A DNA stretch of 60,000 bases from Bolinopsis microptera (GCF_026151205.1 NC_087078.1:970175-1030174), one strand, 5' to 3'. Positions 9,549 to 20,145 are shown, counted from the first letter of the stretch. Translations and numbers: made by a program. The notes: generated from the sequence alone by a model not told the origin.

Positions 9549-12500
9549 TTAAGGCGGGTGGTATTCCCGAGATCCATTGACAACAGTTCTCCACAGCTTT
9601 CTGTCCTCCATCAGTCTAGCTATCTCATCTACTGACTTCAGCCCAGTATCTGCTTTTAGGTTATCTAGTAGTGTTAAATGAGGTCGCCCCCTGTTAGTAT
9701 GCCCATGACTCGGCTTCCAGAGGATCAGTTTGTTCAGTGTCAGCTCCGGATGTCGGTGAGCATGACCTGCAAGTCTGAGCCTTCGTTGGGTTATCTTGGA
9801 GCTGACTTTGGGAAGATCACCGTACAGGCTGTGGTTGCTGACATGGTCTCGATATTGGTTGATGTTAAGGGCCATTCTTAACATTCGCGTATAGCAACCA
9901 TCAACCATCTTCTCTAGCCTTTTCGTCATTGTCCAAGTCTCGGAACCGTACAGTAGCACCGACTCCACTAGTGCTGTAAACACTCTGATCTTGATAGACT
10001 TTCTAAGCTTAGAATTCCAAAGCTTTTTGAGTGTGTGGCATGCTCCCCATGCTCTTCCTTTCCTAACCCTGATATCACTCTCACTGTCTCTGATTCTAGA
10101 ACCCAGATAAGTGAAGTCTTCCACATGCTCTATTATACTGTTACCACCCAGGGACTTGATGGTATCAGGGTTCTCGATGTTCTGAGTAATGAATTTGGTT
10201 TTCCCTTCATTCATTCTAAGTCCCACTGTAGCAGCAACCCTTTCTACCTCTAGCATCAGCGTCTCTGCCTCCTTTACAGTATCTGCTATCAGAGCAATGT
10301 CATCTGCAAAACCAGTGTCTGATATCTTCTCCGCCTTAACTCTCCTACTCCTATAAGGCTTAATGGTAAATCCTATTTCAGGGTGCTTGCTTAAGGCTTG
10401 TCTCATGCAATAGTCAAGGGCTATAATAAACAAGTATGGTGCTAACGTATCCCCTTGAAGAACTCCTGCCAGGATATCAAATAGCTCAGTATCCCCATCA
10501 GGTGTAATAACTTTGCCCTTTGTGTTTACATAGAGTAGATTAATGATATCCACAATACTGTCTGGTATCCCATAGGCCTTTAGTATTTGCATCAAAATTC
10601 CCCGGTGAAGTGAATCAAAGGCCTTCTTAAAATCAACAAACACCATAGCTGCCGGTAGGTTTCTCTGTCTAGCCCCCTCTAGTATCCTTCTGAGTGCCAA
10701 GATATGACTAGTAGTGGACCGTCCTTCCCGAAAACCATTCTGAGTGTCCCTAAGTACCCCTTCTATGGCCGGCTGGATCCTATTAAGCACCATTCTATTA
10801 AGAGTCTTTGCTACAAGTGAAGTCAAAGATATCCCCCTCCAGTTTCCAGGGTTTGTCAAGTCTCCCTTTTTGGGGACCGGAATGATGTTGCTTATCCTCC
10901 ACTGATCTGGCGCAATACCATCTGTCAGGGCTTTGTTGCAGAAGGACAACACGATTTCATCCAGGTCGCATCTTTTGAGGACTTCAGGTGGTATACCGTC
11001 ATCACCTGGTGCTTTACCTTCTTTAATCCTGAGTTTAGCAGCTTTGAGCTCCTCTAGAGTAAAAGGTTCTGTACTGATGTTGAGTCCTTCAAATTGAGTC
11101 TCGATCCTAGGATGTTCGTTTTCCACATCAGGTGTACTCCCTAAAAGATTCGTGAAATGCCTAAGCCAATTTTCCTTCCTCTCTTCGGCTCCGTTGCCCC
11201 TTATTTGAGTTGCCCCCTTGGCCTTCCTACCAGTAATCTCATTTATGACATTCCAACTTTCTTTATTTTTGCATCTGTCTGCAGCCATTTCGACCCTTTT
11301 AACCTTGGCAACTAGATCTTCTTCAAAGATGTCCTGGTACACCTGATCCAGTTCAGTTTTAAGTACGTTAACAGAGAGTCGACTGTCTTCACTAGGATCC
11401 CGGTGATAGACAGTCTCTGCTTGCTGCAACGCTGTACGCACGTTTTGAACTCGCTGATCACCCGCGAAATCGTCACGTCTCTTCTTTTCTCTCTTAGGCA
11501 GTATGGCTTTGTTGGTATCAGCAATCGCATCAACAAAATGCCCATACAGTTCCGTAACCTCACTTTCATCAGTTTGCTCGCATAAAGCAGAGTACCGATT
11601 CTTGACTTCTACTGCATATCTCTTCTGTAGGTCTTCATCCGATTTTAGTGCTCCCCAATTATACCAGGTTTTCTTGGGTTGCTTTTTTGCTCGTCGAAGA
11701 GATAGCTTGATCTTAGACAAAACAAATCTATGATCAGTACCCAATGTACTAAAGAAACTGTAGACTTCAGTGTCTTTGATACTGTTCCTCCACTTCTTCC
11801 TCACTAGAATAAAGTCTATCTGAGACTTATTCAGGGTTCCATCCGATAGGTGAGTCCACATCTTACCCCGCTTCTTTCTGAACCTGGTGTTTGTAATCTC
11901 CAGATTACATTCCAGGGCAGTATCCCGAAGCAGCTCCCCATTTCTGTTGGTTCTCTCATGGAAATACCAACCACAGTCATTCTCGTCCCTCTTTGATAGG
12001 TGAGCGTTAAAATCCCCAATCACCTCCAAGAAGTTGTGAGCAGGGATCTGCGAGACTGCACACCTTAGATCGTTATGAAACTTTTCTGCTGCTTCTACAC
12101 TATCTGCCTCCGTAGGTCCATAGACACAGACGAAGGTTGGTTTAGGATTCCCATTGAGAGATATCTTAAGGATTCTCTCCGTCACTGGTGTTATCTCCGT
12201 AGTTGCATCAAATGCCTTGCTTGTTAGGATGAATCCCACTCCGCCCACTGATGCCTGGGCCCTATTCCTAGTAGCTGATGAAGTAATTAGATAGCTGCTC
12301 TTGCCAACTCTCTCTACTCTGACAGGCTCTTCATGAACTATCCTGTGCTCTTGGATACCTACAATCTCTGCGCCACTCTTCTCGAAAAGATGTACCATCT
12401 CCAGTTTCCTCTGGGTAGTTCTTATCGTTCTAGTGTTAAGAGTGCCTACCCAGGTAATGTCGGTACATGAAAATAAACTTTTTTTGTTGTTTTCGTTTAT

Positions 12501-12821
12501 GCTGTTGGGTGTTTCAGGTTGATTAGGCTCATCATTCACCAACCTTCCATTCGGATTTAAGTTGGCGAAATCATTACCACCTTCTCGTCCAGAAACAAAA
12601 GTAGGGGCTGATACCCTAGTGCTGTAAGAACTATTCATCATGTTTCTTTTCTGTTGGCTATGTGACACGTGAGCCACCTGCGCCACTGGAATGGCTCTCT
12701 TGATAGCTACTTCATCAGTAGATGTTCCCACATACAGTAAATAAAACGGTAAGATGACAGATGGTGCTCCCATAGTTCCGGAATCTGTTACATCTAGATT
12801 AACCCACATCACCATCATCAC
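9549..12821 (-). CDS. LINE ORF: APE endonuclease-reverse transcriptase (RTE-like)
   Basis: An uninterrupted 1,090-codon frame. Residues about 105-370 form an apurinic/apyrimidinic-type endonuclease with the GIQEHRI, GDFNAHL, QIDFILV and LGTDHRF motifs. A linker follows, then a reverse transcriptase (about 590-860) with GKAPGDDGIPPEVLKR, NWRGISLTS, FVDFKKAFDSLHRG, AGVLQGDTLAPYLF and the catalytic FADDIALIAD. The C-terminal region has LLYGSETWTMTK and an RHPELTLNKL-type tail. The order and the C-terminal motifs resemble RTE/BovB-group elements; the exact clade is tentative. The protein nicks target DNA and copies its own RNA there. The intact frame points to a recent insertion. The start is uncertain, since several in-frame Met codons precede the endonuclease. 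No separate ORF1 was seen upstream. Confidence 0.9.
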   Translation of the reverse strand: MMMVMWVNLDVTDSGTMGAPSVILPFYLLYVGTSTDEVAIKRAIPVAQVAHVSHSQQKRNMMNSSYSTRVSAPTFVSGREGGNDFANLNPNGRLVNDEPNQPETPNSINENNKKSLFSCTDITWVGTLNTRTIRTTQRKLEMVHLFEKSGAEIVGIQEHRIVHEEPVRVERVGKSSYLITSSATRNRAQASVGGVGFILTSKAFDATTEITPVTERILKISLNGNPKPTFVCVYGPTEADSVEAAEKFHNDLRCAVSQIPAHNFLEVIGDFNAHLSKRDENDCGWYFHERTNRNGELLRDTALECNLEITNTRFRKKRGKMWTHLSDGTLNKSQIDFILVRKKWRNSIKDTEVYSFFSTLGTDHRFVLSKIKLSLRRAKKQPKKTWYNWGALKSDEDLQKRYAVEVKNRYSALCEQTDESEVTELYGHFVDAIADTNKAILPKREKKRRDDFAGDQRVQNVRTALQQAETVYHRDPSEDSRLSVNVLKTELDQVYQDIFEEDLVAKVKRVEMAADRCKNKESWNVINEITGRKAKGATQIRGNGAEERKENWLRHFTNLLGSTPDVENEHPRIETQFEGLNISTEPFTLEELKAAKLRIKEGKAPGDDGIPPEVLKRCDLDEIVLSFCNKALTDGIAPDQWRISNIIPVPKKGDLTNPGNWRGISLTSLVAKTLNRMVLNRIQPAIEGVLRDTQNGFREGRSTTSHILALRRILEGARQRNLPAAMVFVDFKKAFDSLHRGILMQILKAYGIPDSIVDIINLLYVNTKGKVITPDGDTELFDILAGVLQGDTLAPYLFIIALDYCMRQALSKHPEIGFTIKPYRSRRVKAEKISDTGFADDIALIADTVKEAETLMLEVERVAATVGLRMNEGKTKFITQNIENPDTIKSLGGNSIIEHVEDFTYLGSRIRDSESDIRVRKGRAWGACHTLKKLWNSKLRKSIKIRVFTALVESVLLYGSETWTMTKRLEKMVDGCYTRMLRMALNINQYRDHVSNHSLYGDLPKVSSKITQRRLRLAGHAHRHPELTLNKLILWKPSHGHTNRGRPHLTLLDNLKADTGLKSVDEIARLMEDRKLWRTVVNGSREYHPP

Positions 12822-13427
12822 GGGCTTGTTCTGAGGATGCCCGGCTTGTTTTTCGGGGGTGCACCCCTAGATCCGCTGTGTTCAGTTACAACTCCATCAC
12901 TGAAGTTGCATGCAGCCCCACCTCGAGCAGGATGTGGCTCTTCACCACGCACAGACGGTCTGAATGTACAGAGTTGAATCTGCAGCATCCTAGGTTTACC
13001 CGTAATAGAGCAAAACCTTTGGGGCCATCAATAACCAATAAAGCAATATGACTATCAATAACCAATAAAGCAATAACCATTAGCCATGCCTCAAGATAAT
13101 ATTAACAAAATGCTAGGGTCTAAATCAAAATGTTTAAGTGTGCTTCAAATTAACCTGTAAAAACAGTAATAAATATAATGTATAAGGAATAAATACCTTG
13201 ACTGAAATATTTCACGGCTTACGAATTTTAATAAGTTTCAATTAATTACATCAATGACATGCTGTAAAAATCTTTTTGGGTTGTTCTCAGGTCGATACCT
13301 AATGTTTTGGGATAAGGGTGGTGGTTAGTGTCCAATTAGCTGATGTTTATTGAATCTTTATTGCCGAGTACAGCTGCCTTCGGATAGTTCTTCTTAATCT
13401 ATTACAATTGTATATGTCATGTCACTA

Positions 13428-13495
13428 TATGAATGGGAAAAGCGAGCGACCGATTTCATTCTCGGTATCATTTTGCATTTGCGGACGGTTGTCGG
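13428..13495 (+). repeat. Dispersed repeat family R1, copy 1
   Basis: Contains gaatgggaaaagcgagc, then attctcggtatcatt and gcatttgcggacggt. The same order and near-identical sequence recur at 48560-48625 on the same strand. Confidence 0.8.
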
Positions 13496-13851
13496 TTATT
13501 CAAATTAATATCACTTTCAGAAATTCTAAATATGATATGACCCATATCTATATTCTCTGAAATTTTTGTGAAAATAGATCAATGACATGACACGAATTAC
13601 GTTAATTATTAAAGGGTTGCGTGTGGGTAGTTAGTGTTAGTGTTACTTTTGAGCCACCCTGTACAATATATTGATATTACACTTAATCATTAATATGATA
13701 GATCAGTAAATATGCTACATTCGTCATTCAATATTTGATATTATTTGAGGACGCAGCCGGCAGTACGCACCACGCACCATTGGCATTATTATTAGCAAAC
13801 TCTCGACTTTCATTGACATTATTAACTTATACCTGGCTTTGGATTTTGATT

Positions 13852-13955
13852 TAACGGGTGATACTCTTAAAATATTTGCAATTTGTTCCAAATATTCGAC
13901 CGGCGTCGATCGAGTCCAACTCGGTGCGCGTCTTGGCAGGTTATAAACCTACAAG
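13852..13955 (+). repeat. Dispersed repeat family R2, copy 1
   Basis: Starts acgggtgatactc, passes gagtccaactcgg and ends in gtaggtt/caggttataaacctacaa-like sequence. A copy shorter by about 25 bases lies at 47778-47862. Confidence 0.8.
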
Positions 13956-14434
13956 ATTTTTATTCGTATGACCATATATAATGGAATAATATAATGGAAT
14001 AATAGCACGTGATGAAACCGTGCGCATATATATGTAAGGTCTATTTAGTTGCCTTCTCACTTCAATTCTGTTTGCTTTTGTTGAGAGTTTGACTTGCGCA
14101 ACGTTGACCTTCGATCTTACGTCATTTTAAGTCCACACTTATGAATTGATCTTATCTGTTATCGGTTTTCAAGGATGTATGTAATGGCTATAACGTTCTT
14201 CGGACAAATGTTTCGTTATTCTCAAAATCTAGATTTAGGTTCTATAAGTAAATTACTTAGTCAAAAAAAATTAGACTCCATACTATTTCTGCTATTATGA
14301 GTAAATCTAAATACTAATAGCCAATAGAATTAGATTAGGCAGACTAGTCCCGTTTTTAATATTTTTACATTCTTCATTATTTGGGGTAATTTTTTGTTGT
14401 TTCCAAACCACGAATGACGAATGTAATCACTTTG

Positions 14435-14463
14435 TTTATTCTATGTTTATTCTATGTTTATTC
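14435..14463 (-). terminator. Three AATAAA poly(A) signals in tandem
   Basis: On the minus strand the sequence reads AATAAACATAG in three consecutive copies (tttatt on plus at about 14435, 14446 and 14457). It lies about 400 bases downstream of the stop codon of the nuclease-helicase gene and is a plausible polyadenylation region for it. Confidence 0.45.
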
Positions 14464-14639
14464 TGGCCCATTCATATTATTTTATAAAAGTAAACATTTT
14501 GATACAAAACACTGTAATATCTAGCAATAACTCAGAAAGGATACGAAAGGATACACAATTAGATAATAATAAGTTAGTAGGTGAAATTATCTGCAAGTCA
14601 TAATTGCTAGCCTAATATATTTGTACAAATGTCACCTCA

Positions 14640-14752
14640 GTGGCGTTATTGGTTAATTGATAGCCTTGGCCCTTTGCACTTTGACCTCAGTGGCACAATT
14701 AGGCTCTTTAACCCGGAGGTAGCGAGTTCGAAACCCGGCTGGGTCGAAATTT
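14640..14752 (+). repeat. tRNA-derived SINE or tRNA-like relic
   Basis: The segment 14683-14748 resembles a tRNA: A-box-like tggcacaattagg, B-box-like gagttcgaaaccc, and 5' gacct pairing with 3' gggtc. A second partial tRNA-like 5' half (cctcagtggcgttattgg) precedes it at 14635-14665. The anticodon arm does not fold cleanly, so a functional tRNA is unlikely. It would lie in the 3' UTR of the minus-strand gene that ends at 14856. Confidence 0.45.
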
Positions 14753-14855
14753 CAAAAATCGTCAATTAGTTCACGCATTAATAAAGGCTTTGTATACATG
14801 TTTCAGAAAAATAGAACTAGTCACCCACCAACGTTATTACACAGAAATATAAGAT

Positions 14856-17003
14856 TTAATGCCATATGATACGAGCAAAGCTACTCAGTTTACGTAACAA
14901 AGGTAACATGTAATTGTCTAATGTTTCACCCTCCAATGGGAATATAAAAACAGAGCAGTAAACACGTGCTCTGGATAACGCTAAGTAAAGTTTAGTCAGG
15001 TCCTCCTCCCTGTACCCCCTCACAGTATTGTGCAGTACTATTACAGCTGGCCACTGAGCAGAATAACTAGACCCACTGTTACACACTGCAATATTACTAT
15101 CAGTGTTCTTACATCTCATATTAACACTGTCCTTAACCCGTGACATTACACTACTAGTGACATAAGTAGTAACTATACCTATATCAGAATGATTTAATCC
15201 ATCACACAATCTATCTAATTCATTATTAAATACATGCATAATACTAGTAATTACATTGTAATCATTAAACACATGTATGACAGGTAATGTACCGTGTATA
15301 AAGTGTCCTGGTAATTGTGTAGGTAAAACTAAATCTAAAATATCTGATTCAAAAGAGCATAATTGAACGAATTGATTTCTAATTACAGATAAAATATTCG
15401 ATAAATCTACTGTATTTCTCAAGTTCATAGATAAAGTAGTACTCTGATGAGGTGCTAACATATCAGTATTTACATTAGCTACGATTGAAATGACACCTGT
15501 GTTTAATATCGCCCAAGCCTGAACATAATCACATGCTATCCACACAGTCTTATCTGCTGATAAATCTTTTAACTTGTTAATCAGTTCACTCCACATTTTA
15601 GATGTGATATCATATCTAATTATTGTCTGTATATCATCAACAAACAAATGATAACCACTCAGTACACTGAGTCTATCTGTTAAATATGTGGTATTTGGAC
15701 TACCTGTTATCTCCACAATAATAACACTACACAAACTCCCTGTAATCAGATCAGCTAGTTGTGCGGGAGTTTGATCATCTTGTGCACTAGTGCTTATCAG
15801 TTTATATTCTATACTAGCTTTATCCAATGCATCTTGATAGTGCTGCGAATTGTTCCCTTTTCCTGTAAACTTAAATACAACTACTTTATTGTCACTATCA
15901 GATTGTATAAGTTGTATTATCTTACCACACAATATGACAGTCTTTCCCGCCCCCGCGGGTCCATTGATCCACAACATATTCTCATTTGAATTAAACACAT
16001 CATTTTGTTGTGTGGTTAAATTTTCAACCCCAACATATCTGCTTATGACATCAGGAGCTTTTACAACCCCGGGATTTTGTTCACGTTTTTTACCTTTTTT
16101 AGGCTCGAAAGTGATGCGACCCTCCTTAAGTTGTTTGTTGACATTCACAATACATTGTCCTAAACTGCACTTGGATTTATCACACGTGTCTCTTTCTGTG
16201 GCCCATATGGCTAGTAAAATGTTCCTTGCTTTCTCATGAGAATCTTGATTGTATCCAGATATTGGTATTTCTGTACTCGATACTGTTTCTTCAGAAGCTC
16301 TTCTAACAGATGGTATGGCCTGAGTTTCTGCCAACCAAGCATTAAAATCATTTACGTCTTCTTCAAACATGATAGTCGACAGTTCATCATCACTTAACCG
16401 GAGTTCTGTCATCTCACTAAGTTGAAACTCATCTTTAAACCGTTTACTAAAATTAGGATAGGCAGTAAACTGAAGAATTTTTGCATCCTTATCCATACAC
16501 TTGATCAGTCCCACTATCTTGTTTCTTTGTTTGACTGATTTCTGGAACGTACCATTCAATGCTCTCAACTTATTAGTCGTACACTCTCCATAAATATGCT
16601 CCATGTTCTTTACCTCGATAACAATGAAACTGTCCGCACAAATGATAAGAAAGTCACATTCCCCGTCCAGTTTTCCTGCATTTTTGCCTTTACATTTAGA
16701 ACATTCTTTCCGAATGTGACTTTTACCTACACACGTACGAAATTGATGATGCGTGTATTTGAAGCTGTGGAGAACAATAAAGTTTCCATCTACCTTTTCC
16801 AAAGCCCTATACACCTTAACTTCAGTCTCGTAGTCTGACTGATGTCGTTTGTCATCTCTAAAGCTGGGACCAGGTTGATCTTCTTCTGGATATTTGTCTA
16901 CGTAGGTCTGCTCTGGCGCTCTTGGAAGCATCGTGGGCAGGTTTTCTGCCGTTGCGCAATATTCTTCGAATATTTGTTTGCCATTTTCCAAATATTTATC
17001 CAT
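14856..17003 (-). CDS. NERD-like nuclease / SF1 helicase fusion protein
   Basis: A 715-residue frame with no intron in the CDS. Residues about 50-140 resemble a PD-(D/E)xK restriction-type (NERD-like) nuclease: a helix with E60/E62, D117 in ECDFLIICADS, and ExK-type IEVKN at 129-133. Cysteines 91, 101, 104 and 116 nearby could bind zinc. Residues about 325-715 form a superfamily 1 helicase: Q motif TTQQNDVF, Walker A GPAGAGKT (348-355), Walker B-like LFVDDIQ (453-459), a motif III-like ACDYVQA (490-496), MNLRNT, and motif VI-like LALSRAR near the C-terminus. Such fusions are best known from prokaryotic defence and DNA-repair genes; its role in an animal is unknown. ATG context is cagcaATGG. 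An acceptor (tttcatttcag) 19 bases upstream suggests a 5' UTR intron, so this looks like a resident, spliced gene and not a retrocopy. Confidence 0.8.
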   Translation of the reverse strand: MDKYLENGKQIFEEYCATAENLPTMLPRAPEQTYVDKYPEEDQPGPSFRDDKRHQSDYETEVKVYRALEKVDGNFIVLHSFKYTHHQFRTCVGKSHIRKECSKCKGKNAGKLDGECDFLIICADSFIVIEVKNMEHIYGECTTNKLRALNGTFQKSVKQRNKIVGLIKCMDKDAKILQFTAYPNFSKRFKDEFQLSEMTELRLSDDELSTIMFEEDVNDFNAWLAETQAIPSVRRASEETVSSTEIPISGYNQDSHEKARNILLAIWATERDTCDKSKCSLGQCIVNVNKQLKEGRITFEPKKGKKREQNPGVVKAPDVISRYVGVENLTTQQNDVFNSNENMLWINGPAGAGKTVILCGKIIQLIQSDSDNKVVVFKFTGKGNNSQHYQDALDKASIEYKLISTSAQDDQTPAQLADLITGSLCSVIIVEITGSPNTTYLTDRLSVLSGYHLFVDDIQTIIRYDITSKMWSELINKLKDLSADKTVWIACDYVQAWAILNTGVISIVANVNTDMLAPHQSTTLSMNLRNTVDLSNILSVIRNQFVQLCSFESDILDLVLPTQLPGHFIHGTLPVIHVFNDYNVITSIMHVFNNELDRLCDGLNHSDIGIVTTYVTSSVMSRVKDSVNMRCKNTDSNIAVCNSGSSYSAQWPAVIVLHNTVRGYREEDLTKLYLALSRARVYCSVFIFPLEGETLDNYMLPLLRKLSSFARIIWH

Positions 17004-17021
17004 TGCTGATCAGTTGATATA

Positions 17022-17036
17022 TCTGAAATGAAAAGA
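17022..17036 (-). promoter_or_regulatory. Splice acceptor in 5' UTR of nuclease-helicase gene
   Basis: Minus strand reads cttttcatttcag and then 19 bases to the ATG at 17003. The pyrimidine-rich tract and AG fit an animal 3' splice site. It implies an untranslated first exon farther upstream, which was not located. Confidence 0.5.
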
Positions 17037-18300
17037 GTATATAATGAGGGAGTGATGTGGATTCCAGGATTGATATAATATGTTCTTATCTTACAGCTCT
17101 CAACAGTATAACATCATTATAAAATTTCAACTAACAAATTATTTAAATTGGTCGTTTTTAGTGCTTTTGAAAATGGTGGGTCCGAAGTTTGTTACAGTGA
17201 CAGAATTCCTTAATGTCCTATAAAGCATTAGTTAAATTGCTCGAATAGTTTATAAAGCAATGAAAGGCATTAGTTTGGTCAAATCAAACAGAACATATGC
17301 TATCAGACTTTCAACTGACTAAGGTAGGGTTATGTCATTACATACTCTGAGCAGTCTTTAAATAATAAGTACTGCCTAAAGTTTAGTTACTTTTTTGAAA
17401 TTAGGAGGAGGTTTTTTCCTCCTATTATTTAATTATCAAGCAGTATATTCCAAAAATGTATATATTCTGTAGGACGCTCCTACAATTGCTATTAAGTTGT
17501 TTGTAATACTTTTCCCCCAAAAATGTTGGCACTTTCATGTAGTTAGTTCATTTTATTTTTGTTAAGATTACATAGATATAAATTGTTTATATTCATGAAT
17601 CAAGTGATTTAGATGAAGTATTGCTTTTATATATCAGGAATTACCTTGAAGCTTTTTCTGATCTGAAATCTCTTAGTCCGGATAAACTATATTAATCATA
17701 TTTATCATTCTCGGTAAAGCTATAACTCTCATTTTTTCAGGACAAACGTAATTTAAATGACCAAACACCATTCAATAACATTTGGCTCGATCCGACTATC
17801 CACCCTATCTAATAAATGCGAAAATGAACCTTCATTTGAAAAAATAAACACGAATATTTTTCGATTTGACAAATTCCTCGAACCAGTGGTAGTAGTAAGT
17901 CATACCAGAAAGAATGAATTCAATTGGGCACTCAGTGACTGAGCTATTAAGGCCAACGTATGGGTACTGACTTTTGGCCCCCCCCCCCCCCGGCCCCCTG
18001 TATATTAATCATATTTATCATTGGCTCCAGAATATTTCTATTGTCCAGTGTCTACCTTAACAATCATACAAATGTACCGTCACAATAGTGACTTAAATAT
18101 ACAAATTACATAACAAATATTTTAATTTGGTACCTGGTGTTGAGAGACTGTTAAAATTGGTAATTAATTGAGTTAGTGAGTTGGTTTGATCCTCTCTTTG
18201 AATCCTGAAATACTCCATGTTATTTTTCTTATACTTTACTTCAATTAATCATGGCAGCTGTAATTTATGATAATATAATATAAGCTGTAACGTTATCAAA
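17037..18300. other. No gene recognised
   Basis: AT-rich sequence with short frames only. A run of about 14 C residues lies at 17978-17991. It probably contains the promoter and first intron of the minus-strand nuclease-helicase gene, but no core promoter could be assigned. Confidence 0.45.
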
Positions 18301-18335
18301 GAGTATTGCTGGGAAATGGGGAGATTAGGTTTGGC

Positions 18336-18767
18336 CTCTATACAGCCACGATACAGCCACTATACGTCCTTGATACGGCCACCATACGGTCTCTATTAAA
18401 TTACCTCTATACAGCCACGGTACAACCACTATACGTCCTTGATACGGCCACCATACGGTCTCTATTAAATTACCTCTATACAGCCACGGTACAACCACTA
18501 TACGTCCTTGATACGGCCACCATACGGTCTCTATTAAATTACCTCTATACAGTCACGACACAGCCACTATACGTCCTTGATACGGCCACCATACGGTCTC
18601 TATTAAATTACCTCTATACAGCCACGATACAGCCACTATACGGTCTTGATACGGCCACCATACGGTCTCTATTAAACGGCTTCTATACAGCCACCGGCCA
18701 CGATACGGCCACGATACAGCCGCTATACGGCCTTGATACAGCCACCATACGGTCTCTATTAAACGGC
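18336..18767 (+). repeat. 69-bp minisatellite, about 6 copies
   Basis: Unit of 69 bases (23 codons) beginning ctctatacagccacg, with internal gatacggccaccatacggtc modules. Within each unit a shorter atac(a/g)gccac motif recurs. The last copies gain extra cggccacgata pieces. The open frame through it (LYTATVQPLY repeats) is a by-product of the stop-free unit. Confidence 0.95.
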
Positions 18768-19383
18768 CCCTTGTAGTGTATCTTTTGTTGAAGCAGTATT
18801 ATTTATTCTTAACTTTATATTGCGCTCTATTACCTTGCCAGAGAGCTGAAACCCTATCTGTTTGGCTGGCAATTATGTAGCTGTTGCTACGATAATGCCT
18901 GAGCTCTCATGTTAGATCCATTGTAGGGTATATACGCGCCCTCCAAACAGGAAGTGTATGAACTCATGCATCACAGAGCTAGTGGTATTGGATAAATGAG
19001 CTCAGTTCTTCTAAGGCTTTTTGGAGTTGGTCACTTGTCCTAAACAGAGTTCTATGCACCTTGCAAACTTAGCTGTTGGTGACTCCCTGCCAGTGGGTTT
19101 ATGAACAGGGGTGTTGCCATGAGAGGTTCCGACTGGGAACTCTGACAATGTTGAACGATTGTTCATGCTATTCCTTTTGATGAAGTTCACGAGTCCTTAA
19201 TTATTACTATTATTTAATTATTTGAACTGTTCAAGTCTTTCTTGACTAAATCAAAGATACTAAAGACAAAGAAAAGTGCACAACCACAAGTTAAACCTTG
19301 TAGATGTAAGATTGACCACAAGGACGAACCTGAGAAAACAACTGAACACTGGGCAGTGTCTTTAAGGCAACTCTTACTTACTA

Positions 19384-19470
19384 CACTCTATACAGCCACG
19401 ATACAGTTATTATATGGCCTTGATAGGCCACCATATGGTCTCTATTAAACAGCCTCTATACAGAGGCCTC
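19384..19470 (+). repeat. Isolated copy of the 69-bp unit
   Basis: One diverged unit (tctatacagccacgataca...ggtctctattaaac) about 600 bases downstream of the main array, followed by a partial second unit. Confidence 0.85.
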
Positions 19471-19477
19471 TATATTA

Positions 19478-20145
19478 TATTAAATTTCCTTCAAATTAAT
19501 CAACCAATTAAACAACTAATTAAGAACGAATACTGAGGGAAGATTGAGTTATCTGAACACTGTAAAATATTCACAAACCTGATAATATAGCTGGTAGTAT
19601 AGAGTCTTCACAGCTGATTGACTGAAGTTAGGAAGTAGTTTCTTGAATAAGTCGTTATGATCTTCTACTTCTGTTCACCGAAATCTGATATACTCCACGT
19701 GAGTTTTCTAAACTTATAGTTTTAACTTTAAAATAGCGTGCTGGCTGTTGTATTATTAAATGATACTTCAAATTAATCAACCAATTAATTAGCTAATTAA
19801 GAACCAATATGGAAGGAAAATTTAGTTATGTGAACACTGTAAAAAATTGACAAACCTGATAATATAGCTGGTAGTATAGAGTCTTCACAGGATTGACAAA
19901 AGTTAGGAAGTAGTTTCTTGAATAAGTCGTTATGATCTTCTACTTCTGTTCACCGAAATCTGATATACTCCACGTGAGTTTTCTAAACTTATAGTTTTAA
20001 CTTTAAAATAGCGTGCTGGCTGTTGTATTATTAAATGATACTAATATATTAAATTTCCTTCAAATTAATCAACCAATTAATTAACTAATTAAGAACCAAT
20101 ATGGAAGGAAAATTTAGTTATGTGAACACTGTAAAACATCCACAA
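19478..20145. repeat. Tandem triplication of a segment of about 285 bp
   Basis: The marker cttcaaattaatcaaccaa begins at 19489, 19766 and 20058 (spacings 277 and 292). The first two copies run full length, sharing gataatatagctggtagta and tccacgtgagttttctaaac. The third stops after about 95 bases near 20145. No coding potential was seen. Confidence 0.9.

Larger units (their letters stand above)
12822..14639. other. Non-coding stretch with dispersed repeats
   Basis: No gene seen. Holds two segments repeated elsewhere in the window: about 13428-13495 (matches 48560-48625) and about 13852-13955 (matches 47778-47862). The block at 12841-12900 is GC-richer and may be the 5' end of the LINE. The sequence is otherwise AT-rich. 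Confidence 0.5.

Noticed and set aside
14683-14748. Functional tRNA gene
   Set aside because: A and B boxes are recognisable, but the anticodon arm and part of the acceptor stem do not pair, so a SINE or relic is more likely.
18306-18776. 156-codon gene in the 69-bp repeat
   Set aside because: The frame exists only because the unit is stop-free and a multiple of three. It has no signal, domain or splice evidence.
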